NCBI GenBank assembly: GCA_037447655.1
Contig: JBBHKE010000629.1
Location: forward strand, 1 to 64,000
Direction of reading: 5' to 3'
From: Zygnema cylindricum
Lineage: Eukaryota; Streptophyta; Zygnematophyceae; Zygnematales; Zygnemataceae
Length of the DNA: 64,000 bases
The notes under the pieces were generated by a model that saw only the letters and a program-made list of their open reading frames with translations, did not search any database and had not been told where the DNA came from. How positions within the stretch are numbered: the first letter of the stretch is position 1; every line of letters starts with the position of its first letter. Positions 44,149-53,652 of this stretch are shown here, in pieces. The translations under genes and the position numbers were made by a program.

Positions 44149-44924
44149 GGGTATGTCCCCATGTGCATAAGTAAGGGTTTTTTTTGTCGTTTTCTTGTAA
44201 AACTTAGCGCCGTACTGCCTAAGTTGCAACCGTACAAAGAAATCGCAAATTTGTAGAGTACAATTTGCGTCGTCCTCGAAATTAGGATGTTTGAAAATTT
44301 GTCGTCTTGTGTTTTTCGACCCACTTCCACGACAAAAAACATCATCTTCAACCTTACGTTAAAAACACATGCGCGATGTGTTTTAAAACTAGGTATTTCG
44401 ATAAACAAATAGGAACACATATTCGCACGTGTGGTAATTTAAAAAAAATCCATAAGATTTCCAAGGACAAAGAAAAGTACAGAATTCGCTATATTTTGTG
44501 TGTTTAAGTTTTAATACGACAAAGAAAAGTACACAATTTGTTTGGTTATGTCCGTTTTCCGTCCAGTACGGATTTCTTTTTTGCAGGGGTCTTCAAATTC
44601 CGATGCCATTTCACGTGGACCGGAAAGGAGAAGCAAAGGAAAAGCGCCTCGTCTTCAACTGTGTAACGGCACAGGCTCGAAGGCGGTACGTCTACAATGT
44701 CACGGTAAGACATGCGACGTCACAAGCAGTTCCAAAAAATAATGTGCGACCACAGATTGCAGACGCTGACAACCGTCACAAGTATTGTCGACGTATACAA
44801 TCGTCACGAGTGAACTTACGATTTCGTCCTTACAGACATAGGGACACTTGAAAACAGGGTCCGTCGGGTCCGCGCTAAAATACAAAGTAAGTTCGCTAAG
44901 TTACAAGCACATGGGGACATACCC
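44149..44924. mobile_element. Element P, terminal repeats GGGTATG...CATACCC, nested in T4
   Basis: The terminal inverted repeats are GGGTATGTCCCCATGTGC and its complement, flanked by TAT on both sides (3-bp duplication). GGG/CCC ends and a 3-bp duplication suggest PIF/Harbinger, though the usual target is TWA, so the class is tentative. The 776-bp interior carries short frames with cysteine pairs (44307-44507, 44542-44742). Confidence 0.7.
44307..44507 (+). CDS. Small frame with a C2HC zinc-finger-like motif in element P
   Basis: The 66-residue frame contains NTCAMCFKTRYFDKQIGTHI followed by RTC, that is CxxC-x11-H-x3-C, a plausible zinc finger. A downstream frame in another phase has LQCHGKTCD, which is conserved in the relative at 42439-42651. 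The element may once have encoded a small cysteine-rich protein in several exons. I cannot assign a family. Confidence 0.3.
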   Translation: MCFSTHFHDKKHHLQPYVKNTCAMCFKTRYFDKQIGTHIRTCGNLKKIHKISKDKEKYRIRYILCV

Positions 44925-45342
44925 TATGTTGTCTTTTATATAGTGTGGTGTACGGTCAGTGTCAGACCGTACAGAATCGTACCTTTTTAAGTAAAAAAAG
45001 CATAATTAATGAGATTTAGTAACCGCGGACGCATGAGAATATGCGCTCTAAAAAGGGGATGAAATCGGGCTGTCAAATATCACGTTCGCACATATTCGTC
45101 CAACAACCACGTTTTGACCGTGTGAACGCGTGTACGATTTGTCAGATTTTGTCCATATACCTATATTAGTGTAGGCATGTTTGCGACCGACATATATTTT
45201 TTTCAAAGACCCAAATTAGCATTAGTAAACAATTAGAATGTATGTTTTTTTTGAAAATTTTCAAATTTCTTATTAGCATAAATCAATGTAATTATTCCTA
45301 TACGCTAAAGAAACATGTACGCTAATAGCGATTGGCGGTGTA

Positions 45343-46127
45343 GCGTCCAAATCATTGATTGGATGTTCCAACAGCTGGCATATAGCCTTCTCATAATATC
45401 CAGAATCAATAGAAAGATACGCGCGGCATGGATGCTCTGGAATCATCTGTACGAACGGAATCTTTTTCTGTGATATACAGCCTGTCTTAGGAATCAATTG
45501 CCTTCGATCAGTTGATTCCTGACAGGTTCGTTTTGTCTCAGAGTGCCAGCTGTGAACCATATTTCTTGTTGATATCCTGTCGGGTTCTTTACAGTCGCAC
45601 TACTGCAGTTATGTTCGAGAGGCTTCAGCTATGGAACAATTTTGTCGTTTCAAGCCTACATGTCTGAGCTATTCAACTTTTAACACGTGTCAGGGCTGGA
45701 CTTCATTGGACCATTTAAGTCTCGTCTACTCGCCCTTTTGGCTGGGCTCCTATTGGTCCAAAGAGCTTTTTTTTTTACACCCGAATTAAATTTTTACCGG
45801 CCAATGGAATCGCGATACTCTTTGAAAAAGATAATGAAGCGCATAAATAATTAAATAGAACTGTAGAAACGCAATTATTGGAGTAGGATTGTACAATTAT
45901 ACGGTCCCCACTGGCGTATATAATAAACTTTTGAATTTTGAACCGACTAATTATCCTCCACGTGGAGACTATTGCCGCGTAGATTTTTTATTTTTTTTCC
46001 TTTCGGCTTCCAGTCCTAATCTTGTATACCAAGGGTGAGCTCCATAGGCCTTGACTATATTCACAAAACAGGAATCTACCGTACTTATCGCACGTGCGCC
46101 ATAATGTACCTTTGCAGATGTACAGTA
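45343..46127 (-). other. Gene-like remnant and unclassified sequence
   Basis: The minus strand is open for 95 codons at 45560-45273 and partly overlaps the end of T4. The sequence MVHSWHSETKRTCQESTD, FVQMIPEHPCRAYLSIDSGY and AICQLLEHP has normal composition but no known domain. From 45611 to 46127 nothing is recognised. It may belong to the same broken unit as 46346-46740. Confidence 0.3.
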
Positions 46128-46343
46128 CACCGTCGATCGTATTTAGCGTGTATGTTTTTTTGTCTCATAAAACATCTTTTCTCCGTACATACATGTCGGA
46201 TTGTGAATCTGACGGTTGCGATTGAAAGGTTGTATTCTCAGCTTACGAATGGCGGTCTTAAATTGAAAATTGGACAAATGTGTACAGAGATAAGATGTTT
46301 TCAACGGCGAAAAAACCATACACGCTAAATACGATCGACGGTG
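46128..46343. mobile_element. 216-bp TA-site MITE T5
   Basis: The ends CACCGTCGATCGTATTTAGC and its complement form near-perfect inverted repeats of about 40 bp, with TA on each side (46126-46127, 46344-46345). The interior shares AACATCTTTTCTCCGTAC and GCGATTGAAAGG with the MITEs at 21397-21600 and 49109-50949. Confidence 0.9.
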
Positions 46344-46345
46344 TA

Positions 46346-46821
46346 CTGTACTGTTCCTCATTATCATCGTACTTTCCAGTTCCTTCAAGCGAACATCAAG
46401 AGGTACAAAGTGACAAACACGATCGCGAAATCCCGACAAAATCTGACAAACAAGCTTTTGGACAAAAGGCAAGTAACTGTTCGCCACCTGGAGACAAAAT
46501 AGATATTGAAACTCTTCAGCCGTCAATCATTCGTTCGTGACCATTCGATTATAGGATGCTGGCAGTTCAGAAGCTAGCCGTCCTTCCCAACAAGTACGAT
46601 TTCGTGTCGTAAATATTTGCTTGATTTTCCGTCAATCGTTGTGTTGATTTGGGTAGCGTCAACAAAAATACGTACGGACGACTTAAATAGTACAATAGTA
46701 CTGTACTTAGACGTTTTGATAAAACGGGACACGGACCATGCCCGTGTAACGGGCGTTGATTTATAGTTTTGAAAACAATGCCTCCCTATGAAATTTCATA
46801 TTTTCTCCGTACCTCCCGAAT
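46346..46821 (-). pseudogene. Unidentified coding-like remnant interrupted by a stop
   Basis: On the minus strand, LASELPASYNRMVTNE is followed by one TGA and then LTAEEFQYLFCLQVANSYLP, FVQKLVCQILSGFRDRVC and HFVPLDVRLKELES. The composition is protein-like and in one frame. No family is recognised. The end 46722-46765 carries the GCCCGTGTAACGGGC hairpin found at the start of the minisatellite at 22436. Confidence 0.35.
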
Positions 46822-47026
46822 CCAGTTAGTACACCGCGAATCGCTATTAGCGTACATGACGCTAATTGGGGTACCCCTTTTTTTGGGGCAAATTCTCAAA
46901 TAGAATAAAGTACGCTAAATGTTTTTGCACGTTATTTGAGGTACCCCGCTCAATATACGATATATCGCAGATATATCGTATTGACGATATATCGAAAACG
47001 ATATATATATATATATATTTTTTTAA

Positions 47027-47028
<2 letters not shown>

Positions 47029-47059
<31 letters not shown>

Positions 47060-47096
47060 AGCACTCAGTGGGGGGGGGGTGGGGGGGGGGGGGGGG
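47029..47096. repeat. C30 tract facing a G10-T-G16 tract
   Basis: Thirty C (47029-47058), a 11-base spacer, then G10, one T and G16. The two arms can pair into a hairpin, or form i-motif and G-quadruplex. Long plus and minus frames of Pro or Gly through this region are artefacts. Homopolymer length from sequencing may be inexact. Confidence 0.9.
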
Positions 47097-47102
47097 CAAA
47101 AT

Positions 47103-47162
47103 TTCCGTACTATTTGCCGTACTATTTTTCGTACTATTTTCCGTACTATTTTCCGTACTCTT
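47103..47162. repeat. CGTACTATTTTC minisatellite, about five 12-bp units
   Basis: Units CCGTACTATTT(G/T)C follow each other directly after the G tract, with small variations. Confidence 0.85.
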
Positions 47163-47220
47163 ACTGTACGGACACGCAATTTTTGCGATATATATCGCAA
47201 TAGTTTATGTTGGTCCCGGT

Positions 47221-48001
47221 CAGAGGTCGCAAACGGCCAACCGAAACAGTGACCGACCGTTAACCGACCGCCCGCGCCGGATCCGGAAAGGATTCGGTTG
47301 CAAAATTTTGGGGGTCGGGCGGTTACGGTCGGTTGACTCACCAGGAAAAAAAACAACGGTCAGTTACGGTCGGTCAAACAAAAAACCAAAAAAAATGAAA
47401 ATTTTGTACTTTTTTTTTCCAACATTATTGTTCTTTGTACTTTTGGTATCGTGGAAGTACGTGGCACATGATTAGCGTCGCAAATCTGACACGGTACTGT
47501 AGTAAGCTATTTATTTCGCAAATCAAAGGGAACGCGACAAAGCGTCGCAAATCTGACACGGTAGTACACTATTCATTTCGAAAATCTTAGGGAAAGCGAC
47601 AAAGCGTCTCAAATCTGACACGGTAGTACAATATTCATTTCGCAAATCTTAGGCAACGCGACAAAGCGTCGCAAATCTGACACAGTAGTACACTATTCAT
47701 TTCGCAAATCTTAGGGAACGCGACAAATCGTAATTATTGGCTTATTCCGTCGTACATTGATTAATTTTGTACTTTTTCGGTTACGGGCGGGCACGGTTAG
47801 TCGCGAAAAATCAAGATTCGGTTAATTTTTATTTTCGTAAACGACGGTCGGTTAACGGTTAACAATTTTGGAGCGTGAGTCAACCGACCGTAACCGCCCG
47901 ACCCCCAAAATTTGGCAACCGAATCCGTTCCGGATCCGGCGCGGGCGGTCGGTTAACGGTCGGTCACGGTTTCGGTTGACCGTTTGCGACCTCTGCCTCT
48001 G
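47221..48001. mobile_element. hAT-like long-TIR element H3 (TSD GTCCCGGT)
   Basis: Inverted repeats of about 118 bp begin CAGAGGTCGCAAACGG and contain CCGCCCGCGCCGGATCCGG; the right end ends CCTCTGCCTCTG, a duplicated tip. The 8-bp duplication GTCCCGGT is perfect (47213-47220, 48002-48009). The 781-bp element has a direct array of GTCGCAAATCTGACACGG units (about four) in the middle and no coding frame. Confidence 0.9.
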
Positions 48002-48106
48002 GTCCCGGTACGATATATCGAGGAATCTGCAAGATCGATATTCGATATATCGAATATCGAAATTCTCGCGATATGAAACTACCCGATACCCAACACTACC
48101 AGTTAG

Positions 48107-48689
48107 CCAGGAGTGACACGTATGAATTTAGATAATACCTTCTTTTTGAATCCGGTCACATCTGGAGTTCAGTATGGAATCTTGCAGACACGACAAATTT
48201 CGATGGGGAAATTCCAGACTATGGGTATCAATTTTGAGATAGTAGGATATTCTGTGACGGCAGGACGGCCGTCGGGCGGTTACCGTCAATTCTTTGCTCG
48301 CCTTTATATAATATTGACGGCGTTCGCGACGACCGTTCGTCCGAGGACGGGCTAAAATATTTCCCCGGCATTTTTGGGAATTAATCTGGGCCATCCGCAT
48401 GCATCTTCATATGAGATTATAACATATTTTTGATGTGAGAGGATTTTCGCACAAAAAAAAAAGGAGGTTTTTATTTATTTTATTTTTTATTTTCGCGCTC
48501 TTCCAGTATTCTTCCGAATGAGCCAATCACGTTCACCGCGGTTCGGCGGGTATTTCGAGGGTATGTCTGACACGTGTGAACCCAAAATGTGCCAATTAGC
48601 GTCATCTAAAATTTGGAAGAAAGGGACGTGTTACACCGCCGGCTAAACGACAAAATGCTAACTTCATAAAAAGTGACACCTGTTGAAAT
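48107..48689. other. No feature recognised
   Basis: Unclassified sequence with short frames on both strands (for example 48400-48128 minus, 90 codons), GC-balanced and without repeat structure that I can identify. Confidence 0.4.
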
Positions 48690-49452
48690 TAGGCCGAAAG
48701 AGGGTACATAACTGTACGGTAGCGGTCGATTTGTGGTCGCATCGCCAGCTATTGTACTTTTTTCAAATCGTGGCAGATACGCCTAGCTGGAGTCCTGTCC
48801 GTACATGATCTTCCGGTTCTGACAAACTTATTGTGTATTTTCAAGATTTTCCGTACTCTTTGGGATGCAGTTACAAAACACACCTACACGTCTCGATTCT
48901 GACAGGTATTAGTGTATCCGTACCTTCTTATTCAGACCCCTGACGCCAGTTTGTGGTCGTTCATGCCCCATGACCAGCTTGCGTATCTAGGAAGATACGC
49001 CTCGCTGGATTCTAGTCCGTACGCAATCCTTCCACGTCCCACTGTGATTCCCTGTATTTATTCCGAAATTCGAAAGATGCCACGTAGCCTTCGAATCTAC
49101 TGTAGCTACACCTTGAATCGTTATTAGCGTCAATGGTTTTTCCGCCACTTAAAACCATAGATGTCCTATGCGCATAAAACGCACGGAGTAAACTAACGAA
49201 TACTACGTAGAGTGCGCATAAAATAATTTCAAACTTTTAAAATTCGTAGGTAAAATTCGTACTTTTTTGTACTTTTCAAATTCAAATATTTAAATATTGA
49301 AAACCCTAAAAACTGAAACGTGCAACGAACTAGAGGCGAGCACCGGCATTTACGACGTCTCAAACGGCAGCTTCCTTCTGAAGACGGATTGGAGGACAGA
49401 TGAAAATACGTACACACAAATGAAGCAAAACGGCTCAAGGAAGCCGCCGTTG

Positions 49453-50500
49453 GAGACGCCATATATTCCGCGGCTCGCCGCTCAGATAAAAATACGCATG
49501 CGAGACGCCATAATTTCCGCGGCTCGCCGCTCAGATAAAAATACTAGTGTTGTGTATCGGTAAAAAACTTATCGCGATAACACCGATACCGATAGTTATC
49601 GGTTATCGAACGGTCAGAGGTTCCGATATATAGGTCTGGGACCAACAATTCTATATCGGCGATAACTTAAAAAATACATAGTATGCATACAATAGTACTA
49701 TAAAACATACTGTATTATTTTATTGATTTTATATAGCGTGGCATGCCACGTATAAAAAGCTGTTTTCAGTTACGGTTTAACTGCAATTTATTACGGTAAA
49801 CGTTGCACATAAACGTTGGCCAGTTAATTGAACAAAGATTTTACGGCGACATACGGAAATTTACTAAAAAACTGGTGAACATGGAACTGGAAAAGGACGG
49901 CGGACACAAAAGTACAACGGACGCAAAATAACATTCTGCGCGCCGCCGGAATCGAACGGACGACTTGGAATGAGAAAACACGAGCGGACGGGCCAGCGTG
50001 AGCGCCGACATCCCGGAATGGCTCTTTTGGCAGCTTTTGCCAAAAAAGCCGACAGATTGACACGTGGCACGTCCCCAGTGGATCTCAAGGAATTAAGGGA
50101 CAAAGCCATGGCGTCGGATGTGAAAGGTACATCGTTTTTACTGGATCCGTATCAAAATCGTACAGATTTCATGGCGGCTACGGTACTTTCTATGCTTGTA
50201 CACGTCCGGAGAATAAGACGTACAGTTGAGTGTACAGACCGTACATTTATCTGTACGGTCCGTACAGTTATCGCCGATAATTATCGTTATCGGCATTATC
50301 ACCGATAAGTACCCGATATTATCGGCTACTTATCGGCGATAAGACCGATGTTGATATATCGTACCAATATATCGATTATCGGATACCCGAAAAAAGGTCC
50401 ATATCGGTTATCGGCAAATCCTTACCGATACACAACACTAAAAAATACGCTTGCGAGACGCCATAAATTCCGCCGATCGCCGCTCAGATAAAATACGAGC
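49453..50500. repeat. 48-bp tandem repeat (three units), the array split by M1 copy 3
   Basis: Units contain GAGACGCCATA, TTCCGCGGCTCGCCGCTCAG and ATAAAAATAC. They start at 49453, 49501 and, after the MITE, 50455. The duplicated AAAAATAC target of the MITE lies in the unit. A related GACGTCTC/ GGCGTCTC stretch is repeated at 49340 and 50560. Confidence 0.8.
49545..50440. mobile_element. hAT-like MITE family M1, copy 3
   Basis: Terminal repeats TAGTGTTGTGTATCGG and complement; target duplication AAAAATAC on both sides (49537-49544, 50441-50448), perfect. It is 896 bp and very similar to copy 2 over its whole length. Confidence 0.92.
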
Positions 50501-50955
50501 GCGCAAATGAAGCAAAACTGCAAAAGTGATAAGTGCAACGAACTAGCGGCGCGCGCCGGAATTTACGGCGTCTCCAACGGCGGCTTCCGCTGAAGACGGA
50601 GTGGAGGATAAGATAAAAAAAAACACGCGCGCAAATGAAGCAATTTTTTTTTAAATGTCCGTACAATTTTCCATACAGTTGAGGCGTACAAAATTTACGA
50701 AAGCTACGAAACAAACGAATACTACGTAATTTTCCTAAAAATGTCCAAATCCGTACGAATTGGACATCTATGCTTAAAACAACTTTTCTCTGTACAAACT
50801 TGTTAGATTTTCAATTTGAGACCACCAATCGGAAGCTGGGAATGTTGCCTTTCAATCGCAACCGTCAGATTCACAATCCTACAAGTGTGTACAGAGAAAT
50901 GATGTTTTAAGTGGCGAAAAAATCATTGATGCTAATTCCAATTCACGGTTACTTC

Positions 50956-51045
50956 CAAGGAGAGGTCGCAATCGTGTACCTGAATCTGTACCCGATCCGT
51001 ACCCGGCCGGCCTCGTCAGATCCAAAAGGTATTTAGGTGCAAAAT
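50956..51045. mobile_element. Diverged end of a CAGAGG-type hAT-like element
   Basis: GAGAGGTCGCAATCG is followed by motifs in the order seen in H1 and H3 ends (CCGTACCCGGCC, GATCCAAAAGG, GGTGCAAAATTT for GGATCCGGAACGG and GGTTGCCAAATTTT). The partner end is missing, so this is a solitary fragment. Confidence 0.4.
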
Positions 51046-51187
51046 TTATATCGTACGGACGTAGCCCACGTGTCAATCCTCTATAAAAAATGACCGTGAT
51101 TTGACAGTTGGATATTAGAATCGTACCATTTCTAAACTGATCGAAATGCAGGTCGATATTTCCTAATATATCGAAAAAATATCGACC

Positions 51188-51730
51188 TAAAATTCCAAAG
51201 ATATATTTTGCATCTCCCAAGTCCTTCATCTAAAACCTATTGTTCAGAGACGTTTTGACTTTGTTGATTTCAGTGAGAGAGTTGCTCATTATCAGCAAAT
51301 CATCTATATATACGGCTAGGTCAATCACTCCATCCTCCCCTTCCATAATATAGATGGAATGATCTAAGCTAATCTTAATAAATCCTTGCTTAGTGAGAAA
51401 CTTGTCTAGCTTAATGTTCCATTAACGAGGTGCTTACTTTAGTCCATATAAGGATTTCAACAGTTTACAAACCAAATTTTCTTTTCCCTTTTCAACATAC
51501 ATTTCTGGTTATTTTATATAGATTACTTCTTCTAGATCCCCGTGTAAGAAGGTCGTTATCAAATCCATCTGTAAGATCTCCATGTCCTCTATGGTTTCTA
51601 AGGTAAGCCAAATTCTCACAGTAGGAAATTTGACTACTAGAGAGAAGGTTTGTTCAAAATCTATTCCTTCTTTTTGATTATAACCTTTAGCAACAACTCT
51701 AGCCTTGTATCTTTCAATCTTATTATCTGG
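51188..51730 (-). mobile_element. Element D (copia, minus strand), reverse transcriptase part left of element B
   Basis: It matches 62545-63080 of the neighbouring element, including the RT text KDLGDAKYIFGI (at 51229 onward), and breaks off at about 51188, so the RNase H and 3' LTR of D are gone. At 51730 the sequence is interrupted by element B; ATTATCTGG continues at 58141 as TCTGGGTTTTG. Confidence 0.8.
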
Positions 51731-52775
51731 TGCAATTCTGTGTCCTCCATTGGACTACAGAATACAAGAAGCCTCTAGATAGTTTTTAACTAGCCCACTT
51801 TAACCCACATACACTGCTGCCCAAGTAGTCAAGATGACAATCTCTATGGACCCTTGTGCAGCCTGGACTTCCCTGAGTCCGTAGGAAAAAGAATCTCTGA
51901 AAACGCCCAACCAGGCGATAAGTTATAAGCCGCCAAAAAATGCCAATTTTATACAAACTCTCAAAGAGAGAGGTGACTACCTAATTTTTCCTAAGTCCTA
52001 GTTTTTCCTAGTTCTCTCTCACAACCCCTATGTACTACACGTACGAACCAATCAGAACAGTGTCTAGTACCAAAAAGTACTACTGCCGATGTACTTTCTG
52101 TACGGCCTCTGTACGACAAGGCCATTAGGTGGACGCGTGTCTATTTTCCACTCGTCCGTACGTTCCTCGGAATTCCCGCGACCAAATGTCATCTCTCCAC
52201 GTGGCGCCAGGTCATGCCACGTCACTAAATGCCAAAGTGACCATTCCGGGATTTCGGCGATGATGTGCGCTGTTAGATTTGACGCGAAATAAAATCTGAG
52301 CCGTAATAAATACTTGCGAAATATTTGTTTCGCTGTCGAAACAAAATGCACAATATCCGTTTCAATTTAGTACAGTACTTCGCATTTCGTAAAACTGTAT
52401 CTATGCGTGTCGTAAAGAGTTTCTATTAAATGATTTATGCATTATACAATAGTTTAAATATTAATGAAACCCTATATCTCCTAACGGACTTATACGACAG
52501 ACTGGTTAGAGCTAACGGCTACGCCACGCTCTGCCGGTCGGGGGTTCGAGTCCTGCCGGACTCAACCTTTTGTTGAGAGTGACTTAAAGTCACTCTTTAG
52601 TCCTTCCTATGGAGCTGAGGCAGCCATGGCTCCATCGCTCTCTCTCTCCTTCAGTGACTACAACAAGTATGGGGGTAAGAGAGAAGAGATGGAGGCAGGC
52701 TGCCTACATTTTCTTTATATATTTTTCCACTAATTAATTTAGACTAAGAAAATACAAAAACTACTTATTTCAACA
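51731..52775 (-). repeat. Element B 3' LTR
   Basis: 1045 bp. Plus-strand ends TGCAATTCTG and TTTCAACA, adjoining polypurine tract at 52776. Contains tRNA-like segment 52495-52565, and, on the minus strand, a 95-codon frame (52351-52064) also present in the 5' LTR. Confidence 0.95.
52495..52565 (+). other. tRNA-like segment in LTR of element B (left)
   Basis: GACTGGTTAGAGC, then GGGGGTTCGAGTCCTGCC and GGACTCAACC. It resembles the D-loop, T-arm and 3' acceptor strand of a tRNA. The tail is followed by TTTT and a ten-base hairpin AGAGTGACTT/AAGTCACTCT (52575-52595 region). No good cloverleaf is formed. Confidence 0.5.
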
Positions 52776-52790
52776 CTCCCCTTATTTTCT
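52776..52790 (-). other. Polypurine tract, element B
   Basis: Minus strand AGAAAATAAGGGGAG followed by the LTR start TGTTG. Identical to that of element A. Confidence 0.9.
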
Positions 52791-53472
52791 AGTCTAATTT
52801 TAACTTTTTTCTTAATCCACATTTTTCCCTACAATATTTTAACTTTGGAGAGGGCACAGGTTTGGTCATCATGTTAGCCACCATTTCCTCATCTGATCTA
52901 TATACAAGATTCACTATTTTATTCTCCACTTTTTCTCTTACAAAACTTAATCTTATGTCCATATGTTTAGCCTTAAAATGGTGTTTTGGATTGGCTGCAA
53001 TTGCTATGGCCGCTTGATTATCGCAAAACACTTCATGCACTCCCTCCTTCATATACCCTAATTCTTGCAGCAAGGATTTGACCCACATCAACTCTTTCAC
53101 AGCAGAACAAGAGGCCATGTACTCAGCCTCCATAGTGGACTGAGCAACCACCTTTTGTTGCTTATTGCTCCAACAGCAAGCACCTTCCCCAACATACAAC
53201 ACATACCTAGAAGTGCATCGTCTCATAGGTGCGTCCCCATAACTGGCGTCACTCCAAGTAGTGATGTCAGTGTGCTCCCCTCCCAAATGCAACCATAATT
53301 CTCTAGTTCCCACCAGATATCTCATGACTCTCTTGGTTGCCTCCCAATCTCTCTTTCTAGGATCATTAAGACTCCTACTGAGTACTCCAACTGCTGCCGC
53401 TATGTCCGGTCTGGTACAGTTCATAAAATAGATTAAACTTCCTACTACCTGTCTATAAGCGATAGACTTCAT
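52789..53472 (-). CDS. Element B RNase H domain (227 residues open)
   Basis: The RNase H removes RNA from the RNA-DNA hybrid during reverse transcription. The open frame has RPDIAAAVGVLSRSLND, then WSDASYGD, CCWSNKQQKVVAQSTMEAEY, VFCDNQAAIAIAANPKHHF and HMDIRLSFVREKV. The acidic catalytic residues (Asp in SDAS, Glu in MEAEY, Asp in FCDNQ) are intact. The frame is the longest open part of the element. It ends near the polypurine tract as usual in copia. A short frame break lies just upstream. Confidence 0.85.
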   Translation of the reverse strand: MKSIAYRQVVGSLIYFMNCTRPDIAAAVGVLSRSLNDPRKRDWEATKRVMRYLVGTRELWLHLGGEHTDITTWSDASYGDAPMRRCTSRYVLYVGEGACCWSNKQQKVVAQSTMEAEYMASCSAVKELMWVKSLLQELGYMKEGVHEVFCDNQAAIAIAANPKHHFKAKHMDIRLSFVREKVENKIVNLVYRSDEEMVANMMTKPVPSPKLKYCREKCGLRKKLKLD

Positions 53473-53652
53473 AAACTCTCTCTCCTCTGACTCATCTGAT
53501 CGTCTTAGATCATCACACCTCGTTCTACACTCCCATCACTTATTTTTTTCAAGTCCATGGGAGTAGTACAACTGTTAGCATTTTCCATCTGGAATTTCTC
53601 AAACATATTTCCTATTGTTTCTTTATGAGTAAGTCTGATGATCTTCTTCCCT

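Larger units (their letters stand above)
44007..45342. mobile_element. TA-site MITE (T family) T4, split by element P
   Basis: Left end CACCAACAATCGTTATTAG after TA and right end CTAATAGCGATTGGCGGTG before TA. With P (44149-44924) removed it is about 560 bp, like the copies at 6433-6942, 7437-7987 and 11836-12388. Confidence 0.85.
46830..48098. mobile_element. hAT-like element with mixed ends, split by H3; contains the C/G palindrome
   Basis: The right end CCCGATACCCAACACTA resembles the M1 end CCGATACACAACACTA. Flanks CCAGTTAG (46822-46829 and 48099-48106) make a perfect 8-bp duplication. The left end, however, starts like a TA-site MITE (CACCGCGAATCGCTATTAG at 46832), as if a T element had inserted at the terminal TA and then been truncated into the interior. 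The body has ATATATCG palindromes and was later hit by H3 at 47221-48001. Confidence 0.65.
49109..50949. mobile_element. Large TA-site element T6 with nested M1 copy 3
   Basis: Left CACCTTGAATCGTTATTAGC plus GTTTTTCCGCCACTTAAAAC, and the complement at the right end (TTTTAAGTGGCGAAAAAATC to CACGGT), next to TA. The interior has GC-rich repeats and MITE M1 (49545-50440). Without M1 it is about 940 bp. Confidence 0.75.
48690..51170 (+). repeat. Dispersed repeat Q, copy b (inverted relative to 21150-22405; interrupted)
   Basis: 48690-49108 and 51050-51170 are the complements of 21955-22405 and 21150-21260. Between them lies the TA-site element 49109-50949, with MITE M1 copy 3 inside. The frame with SLWSFMPHDQLAYLGRYASL is readable at 48912-49127. 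The copy has more stops than copy a. Confidence 0.7.

Noticed and set aside
46936-47060. Telomere or centromere satellite
   Set aside because: No TTTAGGG-type array and no long-period satellite. The homopolymers and ATATATCG repeats are confined to one transposon.
46862-47475. Overlapping frames with poly-Pro and poly-Gly
   Set aside because: Produced by the C30/G26 tract and hAT terminal repeats. They differ in every frame and have no conserved motif.
52495-52565. A functional tRNA gene
   Set aside because: The B box and D loop are convincing, but the acceptor and D stems do not pair and the T stem has a mismatch. It is repeated in all LTR copies, so I call it tRNA-like only.
53065-53298. 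Plus-strand frames inside copia RNase H and RT (also at 54388, 55363, 56796)
   Set aside because: Shadows of the minus-strand pol genes. The same text recurs wherever the pol sequence recurs.
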